Positions 7,754-14,377 of a stretch of 14,377 nt of DNA are shown here, in pieces. Source of the stretch: JALHTG01 sp964528315 (lineage in GTDB: Archaea > Thermoproteota > Bathyarchaeia > 40CM-2-53-6 > JALHTG01); NCBI GenBank assembly GCA_964528315.1, contig CAZGRO010000026.1, forward strand, positions 1-14,377. Direction: 5' to 3'. A model generated the notes under the pieces. It searched no databases and was not told the origin of the DNA. It worked only from the letters and a program-made list of their open reading frames with translations. Positions within the stretch are counted from its first letter, which is position 1; every line of letters starts with the position of its first letter. The position numbers and the translations under genes are program-made.

Positions 7754-7890
7754 ACCGCATGGCGTCTGCTGCATGAACGCAATAATGCGGAGCTTTTTTC
7801 AGTCAGGGCATGTGGCCTCCAGTAGCTACGCATACGATCTTCTCTGAAGACATGGGAAAACCAGCGTGTTTCATTCGACGTGCGTCCGGA

Positions 7891-7903
7891 TGAATCGTCT
7901 ATA
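7891..7903 (+). repeat. Direct repeat copy 1, TGAATCGTCTATA
   Basis: This 13-bp element matches the copy at 7969-7981 in 12 positions. Both copies are preceded by GTCC a few bases upstream. The copies are 78 bp apart, start to start. A regulator-binding site is a reasonable guess. Confidence 0.4.
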
Positions 7904-7968
7904 TCTATCAGAGCCGCTTCGACGAAGAGTATGCAATCGCTCCTGCTGTTTCATCCCACACCGTCCAG

Positions 7969-7981
7969 TGAATCGTCAATA
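7969..7981 (+). repeat. Direct repeat copy 2, TGAATCGTCAATA, abutting a TATA box
   Basis: This copy ends two bases before the TATA-like CTTAAATC of the permease gene. A protein bound here would touch or block the TFB/TBP site, as archaeal operators and activator sites often do. Confidence 0.4.
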
Positions 7982-7983
7982 GT

Positions 7984-7991
7984 CTTAAATC
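7984..7991 (+). promoter_or_regulatory. TATA-like box of the ABC transporter genes
   Basis: CTTAAATC is centred about 26 bases before 8014, predicting transcription starting about 38 bases before the GTG at 8052. A G-rich stretch (GGGAGCTGGGG) precedes the start codon by six bases and may act as ribosome site. Confidence 0.4.
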
Positions 7992-8051
7992 GCCCTTGAA
8001 TCAACGGGTTAGAAAAATGCTAGGGCATGGATCAGGGAGCTGGGGCATCTA

Positions 8052-9740
8052 GTGAGAGGAGCAGCGCGGGCGGGATTCTTTGTTGCAGGGATCTGTGCAA
8101 TAGCCACGGCGTACTGGTTGGTTATGCGATTTGTTGACAACCCGGAGATCCTGTCTCTGCCTTACTACACCTTCAGGACTCTTGTGCGGATATCTTTGAC
8201 TTTGGGAATATCTGTGGCTTGGGGTGTTCCGTTTGGGATACTGGCCTCAACAAATAAGACTGCTTCTATGATACTCATCCCCATTATCGACCTGCTGCAG
8301 TCCATCCCCATTCTTGGCTACTTTCCTGTGATAATACTGTTCTTCATATCGCTCTTTCATGGGGGCGAGATGGGAATTGAACTATCCGCCATTCTGCTAC
8401 TTTTCACCTCTATGGCGTGGGCGATTTTCTTTGGTGTTATTGGAGCGGTGAAAGGTATTCCTGTGAACATAACGGAGGCTGCACAGGGTTTTGGAGTCAC
8501 AGGACTCAAGTACACGCGCCATGTAATCCTTCCCGCGATCGTTCCAGCACTGGTATCCGGGTGCACTCTGGCTTGGTGCGACGGCTGGTTCTTCATGATA
8601 GCGGCCGAGTACGTGGTCTATCTCGGCGCGACTTATTCTGTTCCGGGGCTTGGGTCCTATTTGGCGAAGGCCGCGTATGTGTACAATGATCTGAACCTGT
8701 CTGTTGTTCTTCTGATTCTGATCACTGCCATAGTTCTCTACCTGAACTTCTTGACTTGGCATCCGCTTTTGGAGAAGGCAGCGACGGGCACCTATAAGCC
8801 TGTTTTGAGAATTGGCCTTTCTGGTCTTGGGAAGCTCGCGGTAATAACCCCGAGAATTGCACCGAGATGGCTTCGTATAGGAGATAGGGTTCATAGGCCG
8901 AAGTCGATAGTCTTGGCTTCCAAATGGCTGAAGAGGTACACTTCTCAGGAAAAGGTGATTGCGCTAATCCTGTCCTTGATCGGGATTTTTGTAGTGATGT
9001 ATTTTGAAGTGGGAAAGATTCCAAGTGCCGATGTGTTTGAACAGGCTTTCAAAGATCCGGAGTTCCTGAATCTCCCCATGTATGTAGCCTTGACCATGGG
9101 AAGACTTACGGTTGCATATGTCATCTCTCTGGGGGTGGCGCTGGGAATGGGCGTCTTGGCTGCGGAACACAAGAGGTTTGCAGCGGTATTCTATCCCATC
9201 TACGATATTGGGCAAGCGGTTCCAATATTGGCCCTGTTTCCCATATTCTTCGTCTACTTCAGTCGGCTCTTCGGTGGAAGGATCGGCCTTGAGACTACAG
9301 CTATTCTCGTACTCGTGCTCGATATGATATGGTACATGTTTCTCAATGTTGTCGGAGCGGTGAAGAGCATCCCAAGCGAGATTAGGGAGGTGGGTCGCCT
9401 ACTCGGATTCAAAGGCTTAGGACGCATCATCCACATAGTCATCCCGGCAATTCTACCTGCTATTGTCACAGGAAGCATCTTGTCCTGGGGGACAGGATGG
9501 AATACGATAATATTCGCCGAATACATGCCATATGAAATGGAGGTGTATGGAGGGCAACCGCTTGAGCTTCCTGGATTGGGAGCGTACCTAGACAAAACTG
9601 GTTACCTTCCGCCTCCGAAAGGCAATCCTGTGCGCCTTCTCTTCCTGCTCGGCGTGGTCGCCACGATCGTGCTTGCAATGGAAGGCCTTGTCTGGAGGAG
9701 ACTGCTCAAGAAATTCGAGAAATACCGAGTTGAAATCTAG
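8052..9740 (+). CDS. ABC transporter permease, two fused NitT/TauT-type permease domains
   Basis: The 562-residue product is two binding-protein-dependent permease domains in tandem. Half 1 has its ATPase-contacting EAA loop at 142-160 (EAAQGFGVTGLKYTRHVILP). Half 2 has the matching loop at about 445-465 (REVGRLLGFKGLGRIIHIVIP). The halves repeat one another elsewhere: LPYYTFRTLVR with LPMYVALTMGR, QSIPILGYFP with QAVPILALFP, and SVPGLGSYLAK with ELPGLGAYLDK. About six helices per half are predicted, joined by a basic linker around 250-300. This is the SsuC/TauC type of the nitrate-sulfonate-taurine class, normally encoded as a single domain that dimerises; the fusion supplies both membrane halves. 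The GTG start at 8052 is the first suitable codon after an in-frame stop near 8010. The ATPase gene follows three bases later. The substrate is not evident. Confidence 0.92.
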   Translation: MRGAARAGFFVAGICAIATAYWLVMRFVDNPEILSLPYYTFRTLVRISLTLGISVAWGVPFGILASTNKTASMILIPIIDLLQSIPILGYFPVIILFFISLFHGGEMGIELSAILLLFTSMAWAIFFGVIGAVKGIPVNITEAAQGFGVTGLKYTRHVILPAIVPALVSGCTLAWCDGWFFMIAAEYVVYLGATYSVPGLGSYLAKAAYVYNDLNLSVVLLILITAIVLYLNFLTWHPLLEKAATGTYKPVLRIGLSGLGKLAVITPRIAPRWLRIGDRVHRPKSIVLASKWLKRYTSQEKVIALILSLIGIFVVMYFEVGKIPSADVFEQAFKDPEFLNLPMYVALTMGRLTVAYVISLGVALGMGVLAAEHKRFAAVFYPIYDIGQAVPILALFPIFFVYFSRLFGGRIGLETTAILVLVLDMIWYMFLNVVGAVKSIPSEIREVGRLLGFKGLGRIIHIVIPAILPAIVTGSILSWGTGWNTIIFAEYMPYEMEVYGGQPLELPGLGAYLDKTGYLPPPKGNPVRLLFLLGVVATIVLAMEGLVWRRLLKKFEKYRVEI

Positions 9741-9743
9741 ACC

Positions 9744-10508
9744 ATGGGCGTACTTGACATAGAGCATGTCACCAAAGTGTTCGAATCGGAAAATGGCAAA
9801 ATCCCGGTTCTTGAGGATGTGAGCGTCTCAGTCAAAGAAGATGAGTTTCTATGCCTAGTGGGCCCTTCAGGTTGCGGCAAATCGACCCTTCTCAGAATAG
9901 TGGCAGGATTAGAACGCGCCGATTCCGGACAGATCCTCTTCCATGGACAACCCCAATTGGCTCCGACACCAAGAATCACGATGATATTCCAACTGTTCGG
10001 CCTGCTGCCGTGGAAGACCTCACTGGAAAATGTGACCGTGGCGCTGGAAGTGCTTGGCGTAAAAGAGGAATCTGCAGAAGAAACAGCCAGATCCTACCTC
10101 AGAATGGTTGGATTGGAAGGCTTCGAGAACACCTACCCTCATGACCTGTCAGGCGGGATGAAACAGAGAGTGGGAATCGCCAGGGCGCTGGCTCTCCAGC
10201 CCGAGGTGTTGCTCATGGATGAACCATTCTCCTCACTGGATGAGCTGACAGCCAAGAATCTCCGATCGCTTGTGATGGACCTTAGAAGACGATCGGAGCT
10301 CTCAACAAACACCTTCATCATGGTCAGCCATAACGTCGAAGAGGCAGTATTCATGGCTGACCGAGTGGCCGTGATGTCACCTAGACCTGGAAAGATCATT
10401 GGAGATGTCAAAGTCGACATCCCCAGACCAAGATTGAGCTACCTCAGAGACCCGATATATTTCAAGTATGTTGATGAGGTCGTCAGCGTTCTAGAGAGAG
10501 GGAAATGA
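9744..10508 (+). CDS. ABC transporter ATP-binding protein, NitT/TauT type
   Basis: The 254-residue product is a complete ABC ATPase of the SsuB/TauB type and should power the preceding permease. Walker A is GPSGCGKST at 40-48. The Q-loop is at Gln83 within MIFQLFGLLPW, an LLPW block typical of this class. The signature is LSGGMKQR at 135-142, Walker B is LLMDEPFSSLD at 156-166, and the switch histidine is His196. All catalytic residues are intact. ATG at 9744 lies three bases after the permease stop, so the two genes are co-transcribed. No substrate-binding protein follows: the next readable sequence is a pyrophosphatase-like fragment. Either the binding protein is encoded elsewhere, or another protein such as the divergent operon's extracytoplasmic domain does that job; the latter is inference. 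Confidence 0.95.
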   Translation: MGVLDIEHVTKVFESENGKIPVLEDVSVSVKEDEFLCLVGPSGCGKSTLLRIVAGLERADSGQILFHGQPQLAPTPRITMIFQLFGLLPWKTSLENVTVALEVLGVKEESAEETARSYLRMVGLEGFENTYPHDLSGGMKQRVGIARALALQPEVLLMDEPFSSLDELTAKNLRSLVMDLRRRSELSTNTFIMVSHNVEEAVFMADRVAVMSPRPGKIIGDVKVDIPRPRLSYLRDPIYFKYVDEVVSVLERGK

Positions 10509-10514
10509 ACTGCA

Positions 10515-10598
10515 ATGAACTTGTGGCGCGACATATCTGCAGGAGACAAACCACCAGATATAGTGAACGTGATTGTGGAGGTCATAAGCGCGCGCTAA
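10515..10598 (+). pseudogene. N-terminal relic of a soluble inorganic pyrophosphatase
   Basis: A 27-codon frame (ATG to TAA) reads MNLWRDISAGDKPPDIVNV followed by IVEV. This is strikingly like the first residues of family I inorganic pyrophosphatases, which begin with W-x-D/S, a P-G-x-x-P-P motif, and VNVLVEIP before the active-site part GSRNKYEYD. Here the frame ends with SAR and a stop where that part should follow, so no active enzyme is made. In the same frame after the stop, to about 10675, IGWLVTKDKRGSQCKEAI faintly resembles the family's C-terminal GW...AKEAI helix. That would imply an internal deletion of most of the gene. The fragment starts six bases after the ATPase stop. A chance match or a real small peptide is less likely but possible. 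Confidence 0.5.
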
Positions 10599-10674
10599 CA
10601 GATAGGATGGCTGGTCACGAAGGATAAAAGGGGAAGCCAGTGTAAGGAAGCGATTCATCATCTGCGAGTAACGC

Positions 10675-11847
10675 CTAGAGGAGAAGGATCGGCCTCACTT
10701 CGTTCGGGTTAAGGTACAATGCGGCTGTTGCTATGAACCAGCCTGAAACGTGGACATAATTGTTGACATCTTGGAAGCCGCCGTTCCCATCCTGGTGTTT
10801 TAGGAGTTCCCTCAGATAACTCTCTGAGTTTTGCAGATCTTGTTGAGCTAGAGCGGCCAAGGCTAGATAGACCATCTCAGGTCCGATCTTGGTGTAGGCT
10901 TGCTCTGGATTGAAGTACTCCTGTCTCAGGGCTGTGTAAATTGCTGATCTTCTTTCAGGCTGTATGAAGTTGAAGCAGGCTGCCCAAGTGTTAGCCATCT
11001 TGTCAGGATACCATTTCAGCCATCCGGCTGATGTTGTGCCGCTGCTGGGCTCTCGCGCCCAAGCCAAATGCCCACCGAGCCAGTAATACTGGTTGAGGGC
11101 CGCTGCAACCTTTTCTCCAGGCTGCTTAGACTCAAGTAGTCCTAGCCGATTCGCAGAAAACAGGCCAGCGCACACCTCCAAGTTATCCATAAGGTACTGC
11201 ACTTGGTTGCTGATCTTGGCTATGGTTAGGCCGTCGTTCTTCTGCAGCGTAAGAATCAAGTTTGCGGCTCTTCTGAGATGAGGCTCCATACTTCTCAGGA
11301 ATGCGTTGGCTTTCTCTTTGTCGAGAAGTTGTGTGACGCTGTAGTGTATGTATGCACCCCACAGGAAGACCCCTGCGTAGGCGTCATGGGAGTCAGCGTC
11401 GCCGCTCGATTCCGGAGCCACAATCGTGCCCTTTGTGTAGTCATGTATGGATCCATCAGGATTCATATGAGCCGCATACCACATGTAGAAATTCCCCGTG
11501 ACTCGCACGTATTCTCCTGCCTTTTCTGAATCACTGTTCCTTGCGATAAGGGCTGCCATATCCAGACCGATGGCGGCATATGTTGCGAAGTAGGGGCATA
11601 TGCATGCCGGGTCGGCGAGTCTCGGTATCGGCGCCATGTTGATCGCACCCTCAGGTGTAACGCTTCGCATTATGTTCTCGGCTTCTCGAAGGATTGACGT
11701 TTCAAGTGTTGATCTGAAGCCGCCGTCTATCATTCTAGCTTGAAGGGACGCGAATAGAATATTCAAAGATCCGATCAACGGTAACAGCAGCCCCGCGAGC
11801 AGTACCGCAGCGATGATCTTCCGTGGGTATGTTTGTTTGCGAGACAT
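10675..11847 (-). CDS. Membrane-anchored helical-barrel glycosidase-like protein
   Basis: The 390-residue product starts with a basic segment and one hydrophobic helix (about 10-34), a signal anchor or uncleaved signal peptide, so the rest should lie outside the cell. The remainder is a series of helix pairs rich in Trp, Tyr and His. Characteristic spots are ACICPYFATYAAIGLDMAAL at 81-100, YMWYAAHMNPDGSIHDY at 121-137, SSGDADSHDAYAGVFLWGAY at 147-166, QVQYLMDNLEVCAGL at 215-229, and HQDGNGGFQDVNNYVHVSGW at 351-370. This pattern resembles alpha/alpha-barrel (six-hairpin) glycosidases and related lyases, with Asp and His candidates for catalysis around 150-155. The exact family is not recognised and the enzyme role is inference. 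The ATG at 11847 has a GAAGGG just upstream. The gene is convergent with the ABC operon. Confidence 0.75.
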   Translation of the reverse strand: MSRKQTYPRKIIAAVLLAGLLLPLIGSLNILFASLQARMIDGGFRSTLETSILREAENIMRSVTPEGAINMAPIPRLADPACICPYFATYAAIGLDMAALIARNSDSEKAGEYVRVTGNFYMWYAAHMNPDGSIHDYTKGTIVAPESSGDADSHDAYAGVFLWGAYIHYSVTQLLDKEKANAFLRSMEPHLRRAANLILTLQKNDGLTIAKISNQVQYLMDNLEVCAGLFSANRLGLLESKQPGEKVAAALNQYYWLGGHLAWAREPSSGTTSAGWLKWYPDKMANTWAACFNFIQPERRSAIYTALRQEYFNPEQAYTKIGPEMVYLALAALAQQDLQNSESYLRELLKHQDGNGGFQDVNNYVHVSGWFIATAALYLNPNEVRPILLL

Positions 11848-12351
11848 CGCCCTTCTCGAAAGTCAACAGAGAGCTGGCGATGTGATAGGACCGTGTGTGT
11901 CCCTCCATGACATACAGCGTATCCAGCCAAAAGCAACCGCTCATTGATGAGCTGACTTTCTCAGCATAGTTGTCCATGATCCATTGCTTCGTGACTTGGT
12001 AGACAGACTGAATTAGGGTGGTGCATGATGAAGATGGAAGTAGAGTTAGGCTTGATCACATGCCTTTGACTTCCCTGGGCAGTTCTGCTTCTGGGATGGC
12101 TCCACTCTGCACCTGTGATCGTGAACGCGAGAGAACGGCATTGAAATCAGGGAGATCTGAACACTGTCGCAGGAAGGGGTACAGATTCGATTCATACTCC
12201 GCCATACAGATAGAACGGGGAAAAATGAGCTAGAACGGTCCTAGTTGTGGTCCTTTTTGGCCGATAGGGAGCCAAGGACGTAGCTTCACAGTGAACGGCC
12301 AGTGAATTGAAGCAAACTTGGGATTGCAGGGCGACAGCTAGCCGTGGGTTC
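11848..12351. other. Gene-poor stretch of about 500 bp
   Basis: I see no supported gene here. Short frames at 11735-11977 (minus) and 12018-12233 (plus) have no family-like pattern. A perfect five-pair hairpin GCTGA-CTTTC-TCAGC sits at 11951-11965, and a box-C-like ATGATGA lies near 12026 without a matching D box. A T-run (CCTTTTTGG) at 12251-12259 could end a plus-strand transcript. No tRNA fold was found. The stretch may hold a promoter for the glycosidase-like gene, a small RNA, or decayed sequence. Confidence 0.4.
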
Positions 12352-12930
12352 TCATTGGCTCCAGAAATTGTGACGGATGAGTGATTCGAGTGAATGTCTT
12401 TCCTCCTTTAGCTTGGGATCTGCCGAGTACCCTATCGGCAGTATCGCTTCAAGCTTGTATGACCTTGGAGGGCTGAAGGCTGATTTGACGTCTTCCGGGT
12501 ATGATGGCGTGTAGGTTAATGTCGAGAGCGATTTCTCTTCCAACGCGAGTATGAGATATCCTATCGCCAGCCAAGTACTCTCAGTGGCATAAGGCATCTC
12601 CTGATTGGAGAATACTGCGAGAAGAATTGGCGCCTCGGTCAGGAACTGTTTTCTTGAGGTGATCTGCTTGGACGTAAACCATTGCTTCAGCTCAGCTTTC
12701 GCATTCTTGTGGAATCGCTCTTCTGCGTTTTCACATGCTGTGCGAATTCTCTGTTTGACGGCAGGGTCATTGACTATGAGAAAACGCCAGGGCTGCCTGT
12801 TGGCACCTGACGGAGCCTGAACAGCAGCTCTGACGCCATATAGAACATCTTCAAGATTCACGGGTGTGAGGCTGAATATTCGTGCGGTTCTTCTTTTTGT
12901 TGCTAACTCGAGAACAGAAGAGATTGCCAT
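12352..12930 (-). CDS. Nitroreductase-family FMN oxidoreductase
   Basis: The 192-residue product fits the nitroreductase fold family: FMN-binding dimers that move hydride from NAD(P)H to nitro, quinone or halogenated compounds. The N-terminal RRTAR at 13-17 corresponds to the FMN-phosphate-binding RRS(I/V)R. APSGANRQPWRFLIV at 39-53 is the hallmark flavin segment. The C-terminal LPIGYSADPKLKEER at 164-178 matches the usual (I/L)GYP region, with serine in place of proline. The length is normal for the single-domain members. No signal peptide is present, so it is cytoplasmic. The ATG at 12930 follows a CAGGG. It is divergent from the HAD phosphatase. The natural substrate is unknown; some relatives act in cofactor breakdown. 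Confidence 0.9.
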   Translation of the reverse strand: MAISSVLELATKRRTARIFSLTPVNLEDVLYGVRAAVQAPSGANRQPWRFLIVNDPAVKQRIRTACENAEERFHKNAKAELKQWFTSKQITSRKQFLTEAPILLAVFSNQEMPYATESTWLAIGYLILALEEKSLSTLTYTPSYPEDVKSAFSPPRSYKLEAILPIGYSADPKLKEERHSLESLIRHNFWSQ

Positions 12931-13073
12931 TGTTCCCTGCCTTTGAAAGGATTTGGCTTAGCGCGTACTCTTATTGCTTTTTCCGGACGTTCGAACACCA
13001 ACATTTCAACGATGATGCGTCTCTGAAAACAGTGAAATCCACCTGCGCATACTGCTTAGGCAAGGTTGCGGCT

Positions 13074-13745
13074 ATGCAAAGGAGATTCGATCTTATCATA
13101 TTTGATCTGGATGGCACGCTGATTGACAATCGGGTCGCAATACGACAGAACCTGAACTATGCTTTGGAGTTGCATGGGTTCCCGCGGCTGAAAGATCAGG
13201 AGATTGATGCAATGGTCGGTACACCGTTGGCAGAGATCTTTGAGAAGATTCTGCCAGAGTCAAGCAGACATTTGGCGCCGCAACTGGTTGATGCCTATGT
13301 GACACGCTACCTTAGGACCAGCCATATGGGAACAATTGCTCTTGAAGGCGTGATTCCGATCTTGGATCAGCTGCGGAAGGAAGGATTCAAACTGGCGGTT
13401 GCGACAACGAAGAGAAATGATACCGTGGCGCCGTTGCTTCAGGAGATAGGTCTGCTTCAGTATTTTGATCTGATCACTGGTCGGAGGGAAGGCATGAGGA
13501 ACAAGCCCAACCCTGACATGCTACAGTACGTTATGAAGAAGCTAGATGTAACGCCACAAAGAACTGCGATGGTTGGCGACACACCGATAGACATTATGAC
13601 TGCTAGGAATGCCGGGGTCTATGCCATAGCTGTGACCAGCAGCATCCAACTCGGAATGACCACCTTGGACAGAATTCGTGATGCGAAGCCTGACCTCATA
13701 ATTGGCTCACTATGGGAACTGCCAGACCATTTGCATTCCAAGTGA
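13074..13745 (+). CDS. HAD-superfamily phosphatase, phosphoglycolate phosphatase-like
   Basis: The 223-residue product has all four HAD motifs: FDLDGTLID at 10-18 with nucleophile Asp11 and acid-base Asp13, VATTKR at 109-114, Lys144 in RNKPNP, and GDTPIDI at 168-174 with Asp169 and Asp173. The helical cap between motifs I and II, with MVGTPLAEIF at 47-56, is of the C1 type found in phosphoglycolate phosphatase and PpaX. The size equals that group. The reading frame stays open upstream to 12882, but I chose ATG 13074. That ATG puts the first strand right at the N-terminus and avoids overlap with the divergent nitroreductase gene; the extra 64 residues have no family match. The substrate is a small phosphate ester, not determinable here. 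Confidence 0.9.
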   Translation: MQRRFDLIIFDLDGTLIDNRVAIRQNLNYALELHGFPRLKDQEIDAMVGTPLAEIFEKILPESSRHLAPQLVDAYVTRYLRTSHMGTIALEGVIPILDQLRKEGFKLAVATTKRNDTVAPLLQEIGLLQYFDLITGRREGMRNKPNPDMLQYVMKKLDVTPQRTAMVGDTPIDIMTARNAGVYAIAVTSSIQLGMTTLDRIRDAKPDLIIGSLWELPDHLHSK

Positions 13746-13817
13746 GCTCACATTCTCCCGTGGTCTAGCGTGCGCTATTTTCCAACAAGGAACAAGTAAA
13801 TCAAGACCCGCAAAAAG

Positions 13818-13824
13818 CTATTAG
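13818..13824 (+). promoter_or_regulatory. Possible TATA-like box before the right-edge gene
   Basis: CTATTAG with A-rich sequence before it (CAAAAAG) is centred 33 bases before the TTG at 13854. It would give a leader of only a few bases. The match to a TATA box is modest. Confidence 0.3.
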
Positions 13825-13853
13825 TGCTCTCCCAAGTATTTCAACTCAGATGA

Positions 13854-14377
13854 TTGGCTACGTTCTGCTATCTCAAGTCTAAGGGGTTCCGGATAATTCT
13901 GGCGATCATTTTGATAGTTCTCTCCGTGATCAATGTAACTGTGACCGCAGTTCAGGCTCCAAGTACGTTGTCTGCTGGAATGGTTGTAGGAAGAGTCGAG
14001 GGAACCGTTGCCAAGGTGTGCCAGTTGGTAGGTGACTTCGATATGGAGAGGAATCAGCCGACAACTAGCCTGACCTATTCACGGTACGGTGTTGAGGGTA
14101 CCGATCTTGGCGTGTCTTTCGAGCATGCTGGCAGACTAATCTTCTTGTTCGGAGATACTAGAGGCAGATCCGCATTTCTGCCCACTGGCGCTGTCCCAGG
14201 CACGGCCGATAGCTGGGCGTACACAATGGATGAGAACCCGGATGAGTGCCTGAATCTCAAATTCTATACTGGCCAGGCCGGTTCCCAGGGGCTACCACGC
14301 TTCCTGCCACCGTTGGTTCCGCGAGTTTCACAAGGCGCGTTTGAGGTTCCGATGGAGGGAATTGACATCAACGGTGT
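13854..14377 (+). CDS. Secreted DUF4185-like beta-propeller protein, N-terminal part (3' end beyond window)
   Basis: At least 174 residues are encoded before the window ends. A TGA stop directly precedes the TTG at 13854, so translation starts there or further in; the next in-frame ATG (Met43) would lose the export signal. Residues 1-35 form a signal peptide: basic start, hydrophobic core ILAIILIVLSVI, and a likely cut after VQA at 33-35. The mature part has YGVEGTDLGVSFEHAGRLIFLFGDTRG (79-104) and then SWAYTMDENP (120-129). Conserved G-T-D-L-G and F-G-D-T blocks are typical of DUF4185 and related five-bladed beta-propeller glycosidase-like proteins. It is probably exported and perhaps acts on carbohydrates. 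The function is inferred from the motif pattern only. Confidence 0.72.
   Translation, partial: MATFCYLKSKGFRIILAIILIVLSVINVTVTAVQAPSTLSAGMVVGRVEGTVAKVCQLVGDFDMERNQPTTSLTYSRYGVEGTDLGVSFEHAGRLIFLFGDTRGRSAFLPTGAVPGTADSWAYTMDENPDECLNLKFYTGQAGSQGLPRFLPPLVPRVSQGAFEVPMEGIDING

Larger units (their letters stand above)
7712..8051. promoter_or_regulatory. Divergent promoter region between membrane operon and ABC transporter
   Basis: About 340 bp lie between the chosen start codons of two divergent units. The region contains a TATA box near each end and two copies of a 13-bp direct repeat. No convincing gene lies inside it. Its layout suggests both units are controlled from here, perhaps jointly. Confidence 0.55.

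Noticed and set aside
8397..8894. 165-codon open frame on the minus strand within the permease gene
   Set aside because: It is the mirror of a strong coding sequence. The product is rich in Arg, Ser and Pro with no membrane or domain pattern.
11735..11977. 80-codon minus-strand frame overlapping the start of the glycosidase-like gene
   Set aside because: It overlaps the signal-anchor region of a better gene in another frame and lacks any protein-like pattern.
12020..12060. Possible C/D box small RNA (ATGATGA near 12026)
   Set aside because: No CTGA box occurs at the spacing expected for an archaeal C/D RNA and no terminal stem is visible.
12187..12205. GATTCGATTC resembling a tRNA T-loop
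   Set aside because: The flanking bases do not pair as a T-stem and no acceptor or anticodon arm could be drawn.
12018..12233. 71-codon plus-strand frame in the gene-poor stretch
   Set aside because: Its composition is irregular, there is no ribosome site or recognisable motif, and it is short enough to be chance.
12882..13073. Upstream 64-codon extension of the HAD phosphatase frame
   Set aside because: It overlaps the divergent nitroreductase start and has no relation to HAD N-termini, while ATG 13074 fits the family start.

Overview
The window most likely comes from an archaeon, possibly a TACK-type lineage such as Bathyarchaeia. Several strong-looking genes start at TTG. TATA-like boxes lie about 26 bases before start codons or expected transcription starts. 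Arginine is often AGA/AGG, and a GGTGAT-type ribosome site is present. The lineage is inference; the archaeal call is about 60-65% sure.

Left region (1-4720): a set of peptidase and amidase genes. The N-terminal part of an M28-type metallopeptidase runs off the left edge. Divergent from it are a P1/DmpA-family self-processing aminopeptidase and a gamma-glutamyltransferase-fold protein. A C45 (penicillin acyltransferase-like) hydrolase converges on them. Three of the four belong to autocatalytically maturing hydrolase families. The GGT-like protein keeps its catalytic threonine but has lost several residues that hold a gamma-glutamyl substrate in E. coli Ggt.

Centre (4757-10508): a tight leftward operon of four membrane proteins of unknown function. 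They are a DUF6754-like protein, a six-helix protein, a protein with one large extracytoplasmic domain, and a seven-helix protein. The C45 gene follows 36 bases downstream. Across a promoter region of about 340 bp lies a NitT/TauT-type ABC transporter: two permease domains fused in one chain, plus an ATPase. No substrate-binding protein is visible. A 13-bp direct repeat, one copy abutting the permease TATA box, may be an operator. The four membrane proteins together with the ABC transporter are the best candidate here for an undescribed system.

Right region (10509-14377): an apparent N-terminal relic of a soluble inorganic pyrophosphatase; a membrane-anchored protein that looks like an alpha-helical-barrel glycosidase; about 500 bp with no supported gene; a nitroreductase-family protein; a HAD phosphatase; and the start of a secreted protein resembling the DUF4185 beta-propeller group. 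No rRNA, tRNA, CRISPR array or insertion sequence was recognised.
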